Part shown: piece by piece, positions 52,227 through 60,326 of the stretch
Position numbering within the stretch: the stretch's first letter is position 1
Layout: each line of letters opens with the position of its first letter
Assembly (NCBI RefSeq): GCF_000091305.1
Contig: NC_013929.1
Location: 5,208,001-5,272,000 of the forward strand
Length of the DNA stretch: 64,000 nucleotides
Direction: 5' to 3'
Origin: Streptomyces scabiei 87.22
GTDB taxonomy: Bacteria > Actinomycetota > Actinomycetes > Streptomycetales > Streptomycetaceae
The notes under the pieces: generated by a model
Told to the model about the DNA's origin: nothing
Database searches by the model: none
The model's input: only the letters and a program-made list of their open reading frames with translations
Made by a program: the position numbers and the translations under genes

Positions 52227-52648
52227 AGGGGGTCTCCCGGTCGGGTGCCGGTGAACAGTTCCGCGGTGACTGTGTAGCCGCCCTCGCTGCCGTGGACGAC
52301 GACCCGGTGGGCGAGTGCGGTGACCATGCCCAGGCCGCGGCCATGTTCGGCCTGGTCGTCCTGGTGCTCGGCCTTGGGGGCCGTGCCGGTTCCTCCGCTG
52401 TCCGTCACCGACAGGGCGATCACCTGCCGGGTGACCGCGAGGGCCAGGTGGAAGCTGCCGGATTCCGTGCCGCTGGCCGTGTGGAGGATCGCGTTCGCGC
52501 TCAGCTCGCTCACGATCAGTTCGGCGTCGTCGGCCAGGGGTGATCCGCGCAGGATGTCGCGGGTCCAGCGGCGGGCCCGGCTCACCTCTTCCGGAAATCC
52601 TGGGCAAGTGATTCCCCAGACCCGGGCGGTGCTCGTATACTCGTGCAT
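52220..52648 (-). CDS. Island-borne RsbW-like ATP-binding protein
   Basis: 142-aa GHKL ATPase (HATPase_c_2). N-box SELSANAILHT, G1 VTDSGGTG and G2 HGRGLGMV are visible. The start is ATG 52648, with AAGGA upstream; a longer frame to 52678 lacks a ribosome site. The promoter region carries CTCGTATACTCGT, related to the island operator TAGACGAGT. It may control a host or island sigma factor, which would link the element to the host stress or development state. Confidence 0.78.
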   Translation of the reverse strand: MHEYTSTARVWGITCPGFPEEVSRARRWTRDILRGSPLADDAELIVSELSANAILHTASGTESGSFHLALAVTRQVIALSVTDSGGTGTAPKAEHQDDQAEHGRGLGMVTALAHRVVVHGSEGGYTVTAELFTGTRPGDPLC

Positions 52649-52649
52649 A
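52632..52649. promoter_or_regulatory. Degenerate island-operator half-sites before the RsbW-like gene
   Basis: CTCGTATACTCGTGCATA contains two ACTCGT/CTCGTATA elements, related to the reverse complement of TAGACGAGT but not exact. It overlaps the start codon. Confidence 0.35.
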
Positions 52650-52694
52650 CAAGTTCCTTCGTGCTGGTAGGCCGCCATGTGCAGCGGGTTCGGG

Positions 52695-53126
52695 CTAGAC
52701 GAGTTTCACGCCGTCGTGGGCGCGGATGGCCGGCGGGGATGTCGCGTCGAGTGCGTCCAGGACGCGGATCGCGTATGCCTCGTCGGCAAGCTCGGTGACT
52801 TCTTCGCGGGTGGCCCAGCGCAGTGCGCGGGTCTCGTCGCCGGTGGTGGGCGTGCCGTCGGCCGCCTCGCAGCGGAAGACCAGCGAGACGATCAGGCCTG
52901 TCATGTTCTTGTAGACGCCGGTCAGGGTCGCGGGAAGTGCGATCTTGATTCCGGTCTCTTCGAGTACTTCGCGCTGGAGGGCTTCGGGGAGGGTTTCCTC
53001 GCGTTCGAGGACTCCGCCCGGGGGTTCCCACTTGCCGTTGTCACGGCGTTTGATCAAGAGGGCCCGGCCCTGGTCGTCGACGATTACTCCGGCGACGCTC
53101 ACGGAGTGCGGACGGTCAGTGCTCAC
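52695..53126 (-). CDS. Nudix hydrolase, Pif-like island immunity protein
   Basis: 143-aa Nudix protein. The Nudix box is complete, with the form GGVLEREETLPEALQ plus REVLEETGI. In pSAM2 a Nudix protein, Pif, blocks conjugation between cells that already carry the element; position next to the divergent KorSA-like gene supports the same role here. The start is GTG 53126 with GAGGAAC just upstream; the frame is open further, but the extra residues are Cys/Gly noise. It could instead be an ordinary Nudix phosphohydrolase. Confidence 0.82.
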   Translation of the reverse strand: MSTDRPHSVSVAGVIVDDQGRALLIKRRDNGKWEPPGGVLEREETLPEALQREVLEETGIKIALPATLTGVYKNMTGLIVSLVFRCEAADGTPTTGDETRALRWATREEVTELADEAYAIRVLDALDATSPPAIRAHDGVKLV

Positions 53127-53181
53127 GTTCCTCGGCCCTCTCGGCTGGCTAGGCTCTCCACCGTAGCAACAACAATCGCCC

Positions 53182-53195
53182 ACTCGTCTAGATAT
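53182..53195 (-). promoter_or_regulatory. Island operator in the nudix-gntR promoter
   Basis: ACTCGTCTAGATAT contains the 9-mer TAGACGAGT on the minus strand, followed there by GGGC. It lies between the divergent nudix and gntR genes, 15 bases before the gntR start. It is probably where the GntR protein represses its own gene. Confidence 0.6.
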
Positions 53196-53209
53196 CTAAA
53201 GGAGTACAC

Positions 53210-53998
53210 GTGCCCTCTCTTCCTTCCGGCTTCCTCGGTGATCTCGACCCCACGAGTGATCGTGCGGTCTTTCGGCAGATCGCCGACCAGTTGCGCGAGG
53301 CCATCGACCGCGGGCGGTTCAAGGAGGGTGAAAAACTGCCCTCGGAAGCCGAGCTTGTTGACCACTACGGGGTATCCCGGATGACGGTCCGCAACTCCTT
53401 CTCCGTCCTCCAGGGCGAAGGGCTCGTGCACGCCGAGCACGGCAAGGGCGTCTTCGTCCGGCCCCGGCCGCCCGTTCGGCGACTCGCCTCCGACCGGTTC
53501 GCCCGGCGCCACCGCGAGCAGGGCAAGGCGGCCTTCATCGTCGAAGCCAACGCCGCCGGCGGTCACCCCCAGGTCGACAGTCTTGAGGTGAAGGAAGAAA
53601 AGGCCAGTCAGGACGTCTCGACACGGCTCGGGTCCGTGCGGCGGGTGCTGGCTCGTCGGCGCCGGTATCTCCTCGACGGGCGGCCGGTCGAGTTCGCCAC
53701 CTCGTATCTGCCGCTCGACATCGCGCGCGGTACGCCGATCGCTGAGCCGAACCCCGGGCCCGGCGGGATCTACGCCCGGCTTGAGGAGCTGGGGCATCGT
53801 CTCGACCACTTCGAGGAGGAGATTCGTGCGCGGATGCCTTCGCCCGCCGAGGTGAAGACGCTTCGGCTGGCCTCCGGTGTGCCGGTGATCCACCTGATCC
53901 GTACCGCCTTCGATGCCGAAGGGCGGGCCGTGGAGGTCTGTGACACGGTCATGGCGGCGGACGCTTACGTGCTGTCGTATCAGCTTCCGGCGACGTGA
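53210..53998 (+). CDS. GntR family repressor (KorSA-like, HutC/UTRA type)
   Basis: 262-aa regulator. Residues about 15-80 are a GntR winged helix-turn-helix (IADQLREAIDRGRF, KLPSEAELVDHYGVSRMTVR). Residues about 100-255 are a UTRA ligand-binding domain ending FDAEGRAVEVCDTVMAADAYVLSYQ. In pSAM2 the GntR protein KorSA represses its own gene and the replication activator, keeping the element integrated. The GTG at 53210 follows AAAGGAG. Copies of TAGACGAGT at this and other island promoters fit a shared operator. Confidence 0.88.
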   Translation: MPSLPSGFLGDLDPTSDRAVFRQIADQLREAIDRGRFKEGEKLPSEAELVDHYGVSRMTVRNSFSVLQGEGLVHAEHGKGVFVRPRPPVRRLASDRFARRHREQGKAAFIVEANAAGGHPQVDSLEVKEEKASQDVSTRLGSVRRVLARRRRYLLDGRPVEFATSYLPLDIARGTPIAEPNPGPGGIYARLEELGHRLDHFEEEIRARMPSPAEVKTLRLASGVPVIHLIRTAFDAEGRAVEVCDTVMAADAYVLSYQLPAT

Positions 53999-54059
53999 TG
54001 AGGTGATTTGCGGTGGTGCGCGGGGGACGCTTCTCCGACTCGTACACCCCAACAGGCAT

Positions 54060-54075
54060 ACTCGTATAGACGAGT
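54060..54075. promoter_or_regulatory. Palindromic island operator
   Basis: ACTCGTATAGACGAGT is a perfect inverted repeat with arms ACTCGT/ACGAGT around ATAG and contains the 9-mer TAGACGAGT. It lies between the gntR gene and the tra operon, about 90 bases before the first tra-region gene. It is probably bound by the GntR repressor. Confidence 0.65.
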
Positions 54076-54139
54076 GGGCAAGTGGTGTGGCAGGGTGGTC
54101 CGCATGAGCCCGGAGATCGGGTTCGTAGACCGCATCATG

Positions 54140-54150
54140 TATAGACGAGT
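54140..54150 (+). promoter_or_regulatory. Island operator half-site before the tra operon
   Basis: TATAGACGAGT, identical over 11 bases to the half of the palindrome at 54060, lies 16 bases before the TTG start at 54167. Confidence 0.55.
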
Positions 54151-54166
54151 AGATGTGTGAACTGCC

Positions 54167-54523
54167 TTGCGCACCATTCGTGTTGAGACCTCGGCCGCCA
54201 CGATCCTGCTGACCGAGGCTCCTGAGCCCAAGGTCCGGGACCGGCAGACGGGCGAGATCGCCAAGGACGCCGTCAGCGGGGAAGCGCTGATGACGATCGG
54301 CGTCGTCTACATCGAGGACGGGGAGTCGTCGCTGTTCAAGGTCACCGTGCCGGAGGGCGGTGTGGCCGAGGGGCTGACGCTGGGGGCGCCGGTCTCGCTG
54401 CCGGGGCTTGTGGCACGGCCGTGGGAGTCGGTGTTCAACGGCCAGCAGCGGCACGGCATCGCCTTCCGCGCCGCCGCCGTGACTCCGGCCGCCTTCCCGG
54501 CCGCCATGGGGGCCACCGCCTGA
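54167..54523 (+). CDS. Conserved AICE protein upstream of the translocase
   Basis: 118-aa protein starting with TTG 54167. The sequence is clean and soluble (TIRVETSAATILLTEAPEP, then MTIGVVYIEDGESSLFKV, RPWESVFNGQQRHGIAFRA). It is found beside TraB-type genes in AICEs, as far as I recall, with no known function. Its stop overlaps the start of the translocase gene (TGATG), so the two are coupled. An SD-like site is poor, which with the TTG start suggests low translation. Confidence 0.75.
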   Translation: MRTIRVETSAATILLTEAPEPKVRDRQTGEIAKDAVSGEALMTIGVVYIEDGESSLFKVTVPEGGVAEGLTLGAPVSLPGLVARPWESVFNGQQRHGIAFRAAAVTPAAFPAAMGATA

Positions 54524-55899
54524 TGTCCGATCTGGTGACACTTCTGGAGGTGGGTGGTCCCCTCGCCGCACTCGGTGGCGGGGCCGCCTACACCCGGGCC
54601 AAGCACCCCCGCGTGTACTGGCCCACGGTCGGCCTGCCGATATCCACCGCCCGACTCCTTGGCTCCTACGGCTCGGTCATGGAGGCGTGCGGGCTGACCG
54701 TGGCGCCGTCCCGGCTGCGGGTCCTCGCCGTCAAGGCCACCACTCGGCGGGAGGTCCGGCCGGTACCGCCTCGGCGGGGCATCATCCGGCCCACCTCGAC
54801 CGGGCTGCGGCTCCGCCTCCGGCTCGCTCCGGGCCAGGAACCGGCCGACGTCGCCGCCTCGGCCGAACGGCTGCGGCACGCCTGGGGCGTCCACGCCGTG
54901 TACGTGACGACGGTCAAGCCGGGCGTGGTCGAACTGCGGCTCGTCGGCTTCGACGTGCTGCGGAACGTGCGGATGCCGCGAAAGGCCACCGCCGAACTCC
55001 TCAAGGTGCCTGTGGCACTGAGGGAGGACGCGACCCCCTTCGTACGCGACTACCGCACCATTCCGCATCAGCTCACCCTCGGCGCCACGCTGTCTGGCAA
55101 GTCCATGTACCTGCGCCACCTCATCACCGGACTCGCCTGGCAACCCGTCGCCCTGGTCGGCATCGACTGCAAGCGCGGTGTGGAGCTGGCGCCGTTCGCC
55201 TCCCGGCTCTCCGCCCTCGCCACCGACCCCGACGAAGCCGCCGAGCTGCTGCCCGTGCTCATCAAGGAAATGGAGGACCGCTACGACCTGATCAAGGCCC
55301 GGCAGGGCATCGCCCCCGGCACCCCCGACGAGGAGATCACCTCCGACATCTGGGGCCTGCCCGACAGCGAACGCCCGGTGCCGATCGTGCTGTTCGTCGA
55401 TGAGGTGGCCGAACTCTTCCTCGTCGCCACGAAGAAGGACGAGGAACGCCGGGACGAGATGGTCACCCAGCTCATCCGGCTCGCCCAGCTCGGCCGCGCC
55501 GCCGGCATCTATCTGGAGGTGTGCGGGCAGCGCTTCGGCGCCGAGCTGGGCAAGGGCGCCACCATGCTCCGGGCCCAGCTCACCGGCCGGGTCTGCCACC
55601 GCGTCAACGACGAAGCCTCCGCAAAGATGGCCCTCGGCGACATCGCCCCCGAAGCCGTATCCGCCGCCTGCGCCATCGCTCCCGAACTGCCCGGCCTAGC
55701 CGTGGCCGGTGACACCTCCGGCGGCTGGTCCCGCATCCGCACCCCGTACCTGTCCCTCGGCGCCGCCGCCGAGATCTGCCGGGACACGTCCCACCTGGTG
55801 CCCGACCTGCCCGCGCTCAAGCCCTTCCGGCCCGACACCCCCGTACGGCCCGTGGAGTCCTCGGCCCCGGCGGTGCAGCCGCATCCGGTGACCGACTGA
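54523..55899 (+). CDS. TraB/FtsK-SpoIIIE-like DNA translocase (conjugation motor)
   Basis: 458-aa hexameric ATPase of the FtsK/HerA group. Two weak N-terminal hydrophobic segments are followed by the motor: Walker A GATLSGKS near residue 188 and Walker B VLFVDEVAELF near residue 290, then a conserved GIYLEVCGQRFGAELG. In AICEs this single protein moves double-stranded DNA from mycelium to mycelium. The ATG at 54523 overlaps the previous stop. The length is short for TraB but normal for TraSA-type proteins. Confidence 0.9.
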   Translation: MSDLVTLLEVGGPLAALGGGAAYTRAKHPRVYWPTVGLPISTARLLGSYGSVMEACGLTVAPSRLRVLAVKATTRREVRPVPPRRGIIRPTSTGLRLRLRLAPGQEPADVAASAERLRHAWGVHAVYVTTVKPGVVELRLVGFDVLRNVRMPRKATAELLKVPVALREDATPFVRDYRTIPHQLTLGATLSGKSMYLRHLITGLAWQPVALVGIDCKRGVELAPFASRLSALATDPDEAAELLPVLIKEMEDRYDLIKARQGIAPGTPDEEITSDIWGLPDSERPVPIVLFVDEVAELFLVATKKDEERRDEMVTQLIRLAQLGRAAGIYLEVCGQRFGAELGKGATMLRAQLTGRVCHRVNDEASAKMALGDIAPEAVSAACAIAPELPGLAVAGDTSGGWSRIRTPYLSLGAAAEICRDTSHLVPDLPALKPFRPDTPVRPVESSAPAVQPHPVTD

Positions 55900-55987
55900 C
55901 CTTCGCCCACCCCTTACCCCGGTCGGCGTGACCGCCTCGCGCCAACTCCCTACCCCTGCCATGCCTGAATCCGAAGAGGAGCCGCTC

Positions 55988-56641
55988 ATGCGCGCCCAAC
56001 TGGCCCGTGTCGACGCGGTGCTCGTCCAGGCACTCATCGCCGCCGCGCTGTCCTTCGCCCACCTGCACGACATCGCCTCGGCGGCCGGACAGGACGGCTG
56101 GAAGGCGTGGGCCTACCCGGTCTCGGTCGACCTGCTGCTCGTCGCCGCCTGGCGCCGACTGCGCTCGGGTGAGGCGAAAGCGGCCGGGTGGTGCTGGTTC
56201 GTCATCGCCCTCGCCGCCTCCCTCGGAGCGAACGTCGCCACCGCCGGCCTCCTCGACCTCAACAACGTCCCGGCCTGGCTACGCATCCTCGTCGCGGGCT
56301 GGCCCGCCGTCGCCTTCCTCGGCGGAACCCTCCTCGCCCACACCACCCCCGCCACAACCGACCAAGACCACAAGGGCCCCGAGGACACGGACGACACCGT
56401 GGACCAGGAGCACGCGCCCGAACTCGCCCCCGAGGAACCGCCGCCGACACCATCGGCCATCGAGCCATCGCCACCCGAGCGGCCCGCTGTCCCCGTCCCG
56501 GCCGCCCTCGTCGAACACGCCCGCAAGGTCGCCGCCGAACACCACAACCGCACCGGCGCCCCGATCGACACCCCCACCCTCCGCGCCCGCCTCGGCGTCC
56601 CCGCGCCCATGGCCGAAGCCATCGCCGCCCACCTCACCTGA
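55988..56641 (+). CDS. DUF2637 membrane protein (SpdB-like spread protein)
   Basis: 217-aa protein. About four transmembrane helices occupy residues 8-110 (VDAVLVQALIAAALSFAHL, AYPVSVDLLLVAAW, WFVIALAASLGANVA, ILVAGWPAVAFLGGTLLA), as in DUF2637 proteins of Streptomyces plasmids. A Pro/Glu-rich linker leads to a small C-terminal helical domain. Spd proteins help the plasmid pass between mycelial compartments. ATG 55988 has AGAGGAG seven bases before it; the upstream GTG 55928 and ATG 55961 lack such a site. Confidence 0.82.
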   Translation: MRAQLARVDAVLVQALIAAALSFAHLHDIASAAGQDGWKAWAYPVSVDLLLVAAWRRLRSGEAKAAGWCWFVIALAASLGANVATAGLLDLNNVPAWLRILVAGWPAVAFLGGTLLAHTTPATTDQDHKGPEDTDDTVDQEHAPELAPEEPPPTPSAIEPSPPERPAVPVPAALVEHARKVAAEHHNRTGAPIDTPTLRARLGVPAPMAEAIAAHLT

Positions 56642-56661
56642 CAGACGAGGAGACCAACACC

Positions 56662-56844
56662 ATGCGCCCCTTTATCCAGTCGGCCCTGGAGCGCTCCGCC
56701 GAGCTGACCCGCGACAACCGGCTCGTCGACGCCGTGGCCCTCGCCGAAGCCGCAATCAAGCGGGCCACCCCCAACGAACACCGAGAGATCGAGCAGTGGC
56801 TCACCGACCACGCCCACGACTTCACAGGAGAGGACGACCTCTGA
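56662..56844 (+). CDS. Small helical AICE protein
   Basis: 60-aa protein, MRPFIQSALERSAELTRDN onward, all-helical and without membrane segment. ATG 56662 follows GAGGAGACC, and the stop overlaps the next start (TGATG). It lies between the DUF2637 gene and the transfer gene in one operon. Function unknown. Confidence 0.7.
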   Translation: MRPFIQSALERSAELTRDNRLVDAVALAEAAIKRATPNEHREIEQWLTDHAHDFTGEDDL

Positions 56845-57029
56845 TGTCCCGCCGCTTCCGCAACGTCACCCGCATCGGCCCCGTCCAGGTCGCCACCTCC
56901 TACGACGGCCGGGGCCGCGAGAAGCACACCGCCGCCTGCACGGCCCCGCGCTGCGGCTTCTCCGCCGACTACGACAGCCGCGCCGCCGCCGAGCTGGCCG
57001 CCCGCACCCACCGCTGCCCCGTCCGCTGA
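56844..57029 (+). CDS. Mobile element transfer protein-like small protein
   Basis: 61-aa basic protein (MSRRFRNVTRIGPVQVATSY onward). Cys at CTAPRCGF and in THRCPVR could form a zinc site with His. Similar proteins of this size are annotated as transfer proteins in actinomycete plasmids and AICEs; the activity is not known. It is translationally coupled to the gene before it. Confidence 0.75.
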   Translation: MSRRFRNVTRIGPVQVATSYDGRGREKHTAACTAPRCGFSADYDSRAAAELAARTHRCPVR

Positions 57030-57053
57030 TCCTCCGAAGGGACCCCGTACACC

Positions 57054-57248
57054 GTGACCGTCAGTCTGCCGCTCGTCGTCGTCCTCGGCTTCTTCGCCTG
57101 GGGTGCGGTCAAGTTCCTCGGCGTCCGCACCTGGGTCGTCGTACTGATCGCCCTCTTCGGCTTCTACCTCTCGCAGACCTTCCTCGCCCCCGCCATCGAA
57201 TCCGGTACGCGCTCCGGCGTGGACGTCATAAACGGCTCACACACCTAG
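57054..57248 (+). CDS. Small membrane protein of the spread operon (SpdD-like)
   Basis: 64-aa protein with two membrane helices (LPLVVVLGFFAWGAVKFL and TWVVVLIALFGFYLSQTFL). GTG 57054 follows a GAAGGGA site. Its stop codon overlaps an operator copy (CTAGACGAGT at 57245). It probably takes part in intramycelial spread. Confidence 0.72.
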   Translation: MTVSLPLVVVLGFFAWGAVKFLGVRTWVVVLIALFGFYLSQTFLAPAIESGTRSGVDVINGSHT

Positions 57249-57254
57249 ACGAGT
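57245..57254 (+). promoter_or_regulatory. Island operator before the spdA-like/rep genes
   Basis: CTAGACGAGT, matching the minus-strand site at 53182 over all ten bases, lies 20 bases before the GTG at 57274. It would place the replication genes under the same repressor. Confidence 0.5.
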
Positions 57255-57273
57255 AGGTAAGGGGAGTCCTTCC

Positions 57274-57519
57274 GTGTTCCTGCCCAAGTACCCCGACAGC
57301 CCCACCCCGCCGCCCGCACACACCCACACCCCGGCCGATCCGGCGCCCGTACGGCCCTCGCTTCCGGCGGTCGCCATCAGCCCCGGAGTCGTGGCGGCCG
57401 TGGTCGTCGGCGGTGTCGTCCTCACCGCGCTTCTGGCCGCCGTCGCCGTCTCGGCCATCTCCGTCGCCATCACGGCCGTGGTCCTGAGCTCCCTGATCCG
57501 CGAGCAGAACCGGCGCTGA
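57274..57519 (+). CDS. Small membrane protein (SpdA-like)
   Basis: 81-aa protein. A Pro/His-rich start (YPDSPTPPPAHTHTP) is followed by a long hydrophobic segment (GVVAAVVVGGVVLTALLAAV, then ISVAITAVVLSSLI). GTG 57274 follows GGGGAG. It is the last spread-type gene before rep. No catalytic motif. Confidence 0.68.
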   Translation: MFLPKYPDSPTPPPAHTHTPADPAPVRPSLPAVAISPGVVAAVVVGGVVLTALLAAVAVSAISVAITAVVLSSLIREQNRR

Positions 57520-57611
57520 ACGCGCACAACACCCGGGGCGGCGCACACGACCAAGCATCCGCCGCCCCGGGGCCATCACTCCTGACCGAGCCAGTCAGAA
57601 GGAGAACCGCC

Positions 57612-58958
57612 ATCTTCACCCGCACCACACCGCCCCCGCTCCCGGAACTCGCGAAGCTCGCGGAGCACGGCACCCTGCCCGGTATCCTCCGCCAACTCTC
57701 CGGCCTCGGCGGCTGCACCAACCCGATCCGCCTCGACGGCCACCGCACCGAGCACGACGTCGACACCACGACCGGCGAGATCGGCCGCGTCCTTCACCAC
57801 CTCGACTCCACCGACCTCCCGGCCGGCAACCTCCTCGTCCGCTGCAACAACCGCCGTACGACCCGCTGCGCGGCCTGCTCCGAGGTCTACCGCCGCGACA
57901 CCTTCCACCTGATCACCTCCGGCCTGCGCGGCGGCAAGGGCACCCCCGAACACGTCGCCACCCACCCCCGCGTCTTCGCCACCTTCACCGCCCCGAGCTT
58001 CGGCCCGGTCCACAACCGCCCCTCCAGCGGACGCCCCTGCCGCTGCGGCACCCGACACGACCAGGACGACGCCGAACTCGGCACCGCCCTCGACCCGGAC
58101 ACCTACGACTACGAAGCGGCCGTCCTCTGGAACGCCCACGCCGGACCGCTCTGGCAACGCTTCTCCACCTACCTGCGCCGGGAAGTCGCCAAGCGCGCGG
58201 GCCTGTCACAACGCCGGTTCCGCGACCACGCCCGCGTCTCCTTCGCCAAGGTCGCCGAGTACCAAAAGCGCGGCGCCGTCCACTTCCACGCCGTCATCCG
58301 CATCGACGGCCCCACCGGCGGCGACACCCCACCCCCGGCCTGGGCCACCGCCGAACTCCTCACCGACGCCATCAAGACAGCAGCAACCAAGGTCCGTGTC
58401 GACGGCCCGGCCATCGACGGACGCACCCACACCTTCACCTTCGGCCGCCAACTCGACGTCCGCACCATCCGATCCGCCGACTTCAACGACGGCCAGGAAC
58501 TGACCGAACGCGCCGTCGCCGCGTACATCGCCAAGTACGCCACCAAGGGCGCCGAGACTGCCACGGGAGCTCTCGACCGGCCGTTGAAGTTCGCCGCCGA
58601 GCTGGCCCAGCTCGACATCAGCGACCACGCCCGCCGTCTCATCCGAACCGCCTGGTTCCTCGGCGCACGCAAGGACCTCGAACACCTTCGCCTACGCGCC
58701 TGGGCCCACATGCTCGGCTTCCGCGGCCACTTCTCCACCAAGTCCCGCCGCTACTCCACCACCCTCGGCGCCCTCCGCGACGCCCGCGCCGAATGGCGCC
58801 GAACCCAAGCCGCGGCCGCAGCACCTGAGCGAGCGACCGACACGACGTACGTCCTCGCGCACTGGGTCTTCGCCGGAACCGGACTCTCCGACACCGAAGC
58901 CTGGCTTGCCGCATCCCTCGAACCCGCCCCCGGAACGGAAGGAGAGCCGACCGCATGA
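57612..58958 (+). CDS. RepSA-like rolling-circle replication initiator with ATC start
   Basis: 448-aa HUH-type initiator. The frame is fully open from 57612 to the stop at 58958 but contains no ATG, GTG or TTG before codon 325. AAGGAG at 57599-57604 is ideally spaced (about seven bases) from an ATC at 57612, which begins IFTRTTPPPLPELAKLAEHG. Rolling-circle motif II is VHFHAVIRIDG, and the catalytic Tyr motif is AAYIAKYATKG (YxxKY). Cys pairs CNNRRTTRCAAC and CRC suggest a zinc site. The product nicks the double-strand origin to replicate the excised element. Excisionase overlaps its stop (ATGA). An ATC start would limit expression. Confidence 0.87.
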   Translation: MFTRTTPPPLPELAKLAEHGTLPGILRQLSGLGGCTNPIRLDGHRTEHDVDTTTGEIGRVLHHLDSTDLPAGNLLVRCNNRRTTRCAACSEVYRRDTFHLITSGLRGGKGTPEHVATHPRVFATFTAPSFGPVHNRPSSGRPCRCGTRHDQDDAELGTALDPDTYDYEAAVLWNAHAGPLWQRFSTYLRREVAKRAGLSQRRFRDHARVSFAKVAEYQKRGAVHFHAVIRIDGPTGGDTPPPAWATAELLTDAIKTAATKVRVDGPAIDGRTHTFTFGRQLDVRTIRSADFNDGQELTERAVAAYIAKYATKGAETATGALDRPLKFAAELAQLDISDHARRLIRTAWFLGARKDLEHLRLRAWAHMLGFRGHFSTKSRRYSTTLGALRDARAEWRRTQAAAAAPERATDTTYVLAHWVFAGTGLSDTEAWLAASLEPAPGTEGEPTA

Positions 58959-59167
58959 ACGACCGCTACATGTCCGTGGATCAGGTCGCCGAGCTGCTGG
59001 GGACGACCATTCGCTTTCCTCGGCGTCTGGTCGAGGAGCGGCGCATCCGGTTCGTGAAGGTCGGTCGGCACGTTCGTATCCCGGAGAGCGCCGTTCGGGA
59101 GTTCATCGCCGCCAACACCGTGGAGCCGATCGTTCTGCGGCCTGCGGGCCTCCGGAGGGCTGCCTGA
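58955..59167 (+). CDS. xis: Excisionase (MerR-like HTH, Xis)
   Basis: 70-aa protein with the helix-turn-helix typical of AICE excisionases (YMSVDQVAELLGTT, then RLVEERRIRFVKVGRHVRI and PESAVREFI). It bends att DNA and turns the integrase towards excision. It overlaps rep (ATGA) and integrase (TGATG) by four and one bases, giving the standard rep-xis-int operon. Confidence 0.9.
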   Translation: MNDRYMSVDQVAELLGTTIRFPRRLVEERRIRFVKVGRHVRIPESAVREFIAANTVEPIVLRPAGLRRAA

Positions 59168-60309
59168 TGGCTGGCAAGCGCAAGTCCCGCCGGAACTTCG
59201 GCCGTGTCCGCAAGCTCCCCTCAGGCCGCTTCCAAGCCCGATACCCGGGGCCTGACGGCGTACTGCGGCCTGCGGATCGTACGTTCGCCACGTCGACGGA
59301 CGCTGACCGGTGGCTGGCCAAGAAGCGCATCGAGATCGAGGACGGGCGTTGGCTCGACCCTGCCGAGGGGCAGACGACCGTGCGTGACTGGGCGGCTCGC
59401 TGGCTCGCTGCCGTTTCTCCTCAGCTCAAGCACAAGACCCAAGCGTCGTACCGGTCGTTGATCAACTCGTTGATCAATCCGACGCTCGGCGATCGTGAGC
59501 TGTCGGGCCTCCGGCCGATCACGGTCACTGAGTGGGTGGCCAGCATGAACACGCGGGGGCTCAGCGCCTCGCGCATACGGCAGGCGTATCGGGTCCTGTC
59601 GCAGATCATGCGGGCCGCTGTCGACAACGACATGATCCCGCAGACGCCGTGCAGGGGCGTGAAGTTGCCGCGCATGCCGCAGACCGAGCCGCACATCCTG
59701 ACCCCGCTCGAAGCCTCCCGGATCGTCAGGAGTGCCGCCAAGCCTCATGACGTGCTGATCGCTCTCCTCGCCTACGCGGGTCTGCGGGTGGGGGAGGCGT
59801 TCGCCCTCCGGCGCGTTGACATCGACGTGTCCGGCGGCTTCGTCCTGGTCGACGAGAACCTTGCCGAAGCCAACGGGGCCTTGGTCTTCGACACACCGAA
59901 GTCGCATCAGAAGCGGCTCCTCCGCGTCGGCCCGGCCCTCGCGAAACGACTCGGCCGGCACCTGGAGACCCTGTCCGGCGGGGATGACGCACTCCTGTTC
60001 ACGACACCCGGCGGGAAGCCGCTGCGCTACAACCAGTGGCGCAAGGCGTACTTCGACCCCGCCGTCTCGGCGGCCGGGCTCACCGACGTGACCCCGCACG
60101 ACCTTCGGGCCTCACATGGGACGTGGGTCGCCGACCGCTACGGCGTCATGACCGCCGCTCACCGGCTCGGCCACTCGAACGCGAGCGTCACGACTCGGCA
60201 CTACGCTCGGCCTGTCGCCGGTCGTGACGACCAGGTCGCCGAAGCGGCCGATGCGTGGTTTGGAGGGCAAGAAGGAATCGGCTCTCCCGAAGTTCAAGAA
60301 CGCCTCTGA
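59167..60309 (+). CDS. int: Tyrosine-recombinase integrase
   Basis: 380-aa site-specific recombinase. The N-terminal arm-binding domain (GRVRKLPSGRFQARYPGPDG) and a core-binding SAM-like domain (about residues 65-165) precede the catalytic domain. The latter has Arg (AYAGLRVGEA), HxLR (VTPHDLRASHGTW), His (RLGHSNASVT) and the nucleophile Tyr in TRHYARP. It integrates the element into tRNA-Ser(UGA). The att site lies about 630 bases downstream, separated by a terminator and one small gene. Confidence 0.95.
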   Translation: MAGKRKSRRNFGRVRKLPSGRFQARYPGPDGVLRPADRTFATSTDADRWLAKKRIEIEDGRWLDPAEGQTTVRDWAARWLAAVSPQLKHKTQASYRSLINSLINPTLGDRELSGLRPITVTEWVASMNTRGLSASRIRQAYRVLSQIMRAAVDNDMIPQTPCRGVKLPRMPQTEPHILTPLEASRIVRSAAKPHDVLIALLAYAGLRVGEAFALRRVDIDVSGGFVLVDENLAEANGALVFDTPKSHQKRLLRVGPALAKRLGRHLETLSGGDDALLFTTPGGKPLRYNQWRKAYFDPAVSAAGLTDVTPHDLRASHGTWVADRYGVMTAAHRLGHSNASVTTRHYARPVAGRDDQVAEAADAWFGGQEGIGSPEVQERL

Positions 60310-60326
60310 GACACCCTGCACCTGTG

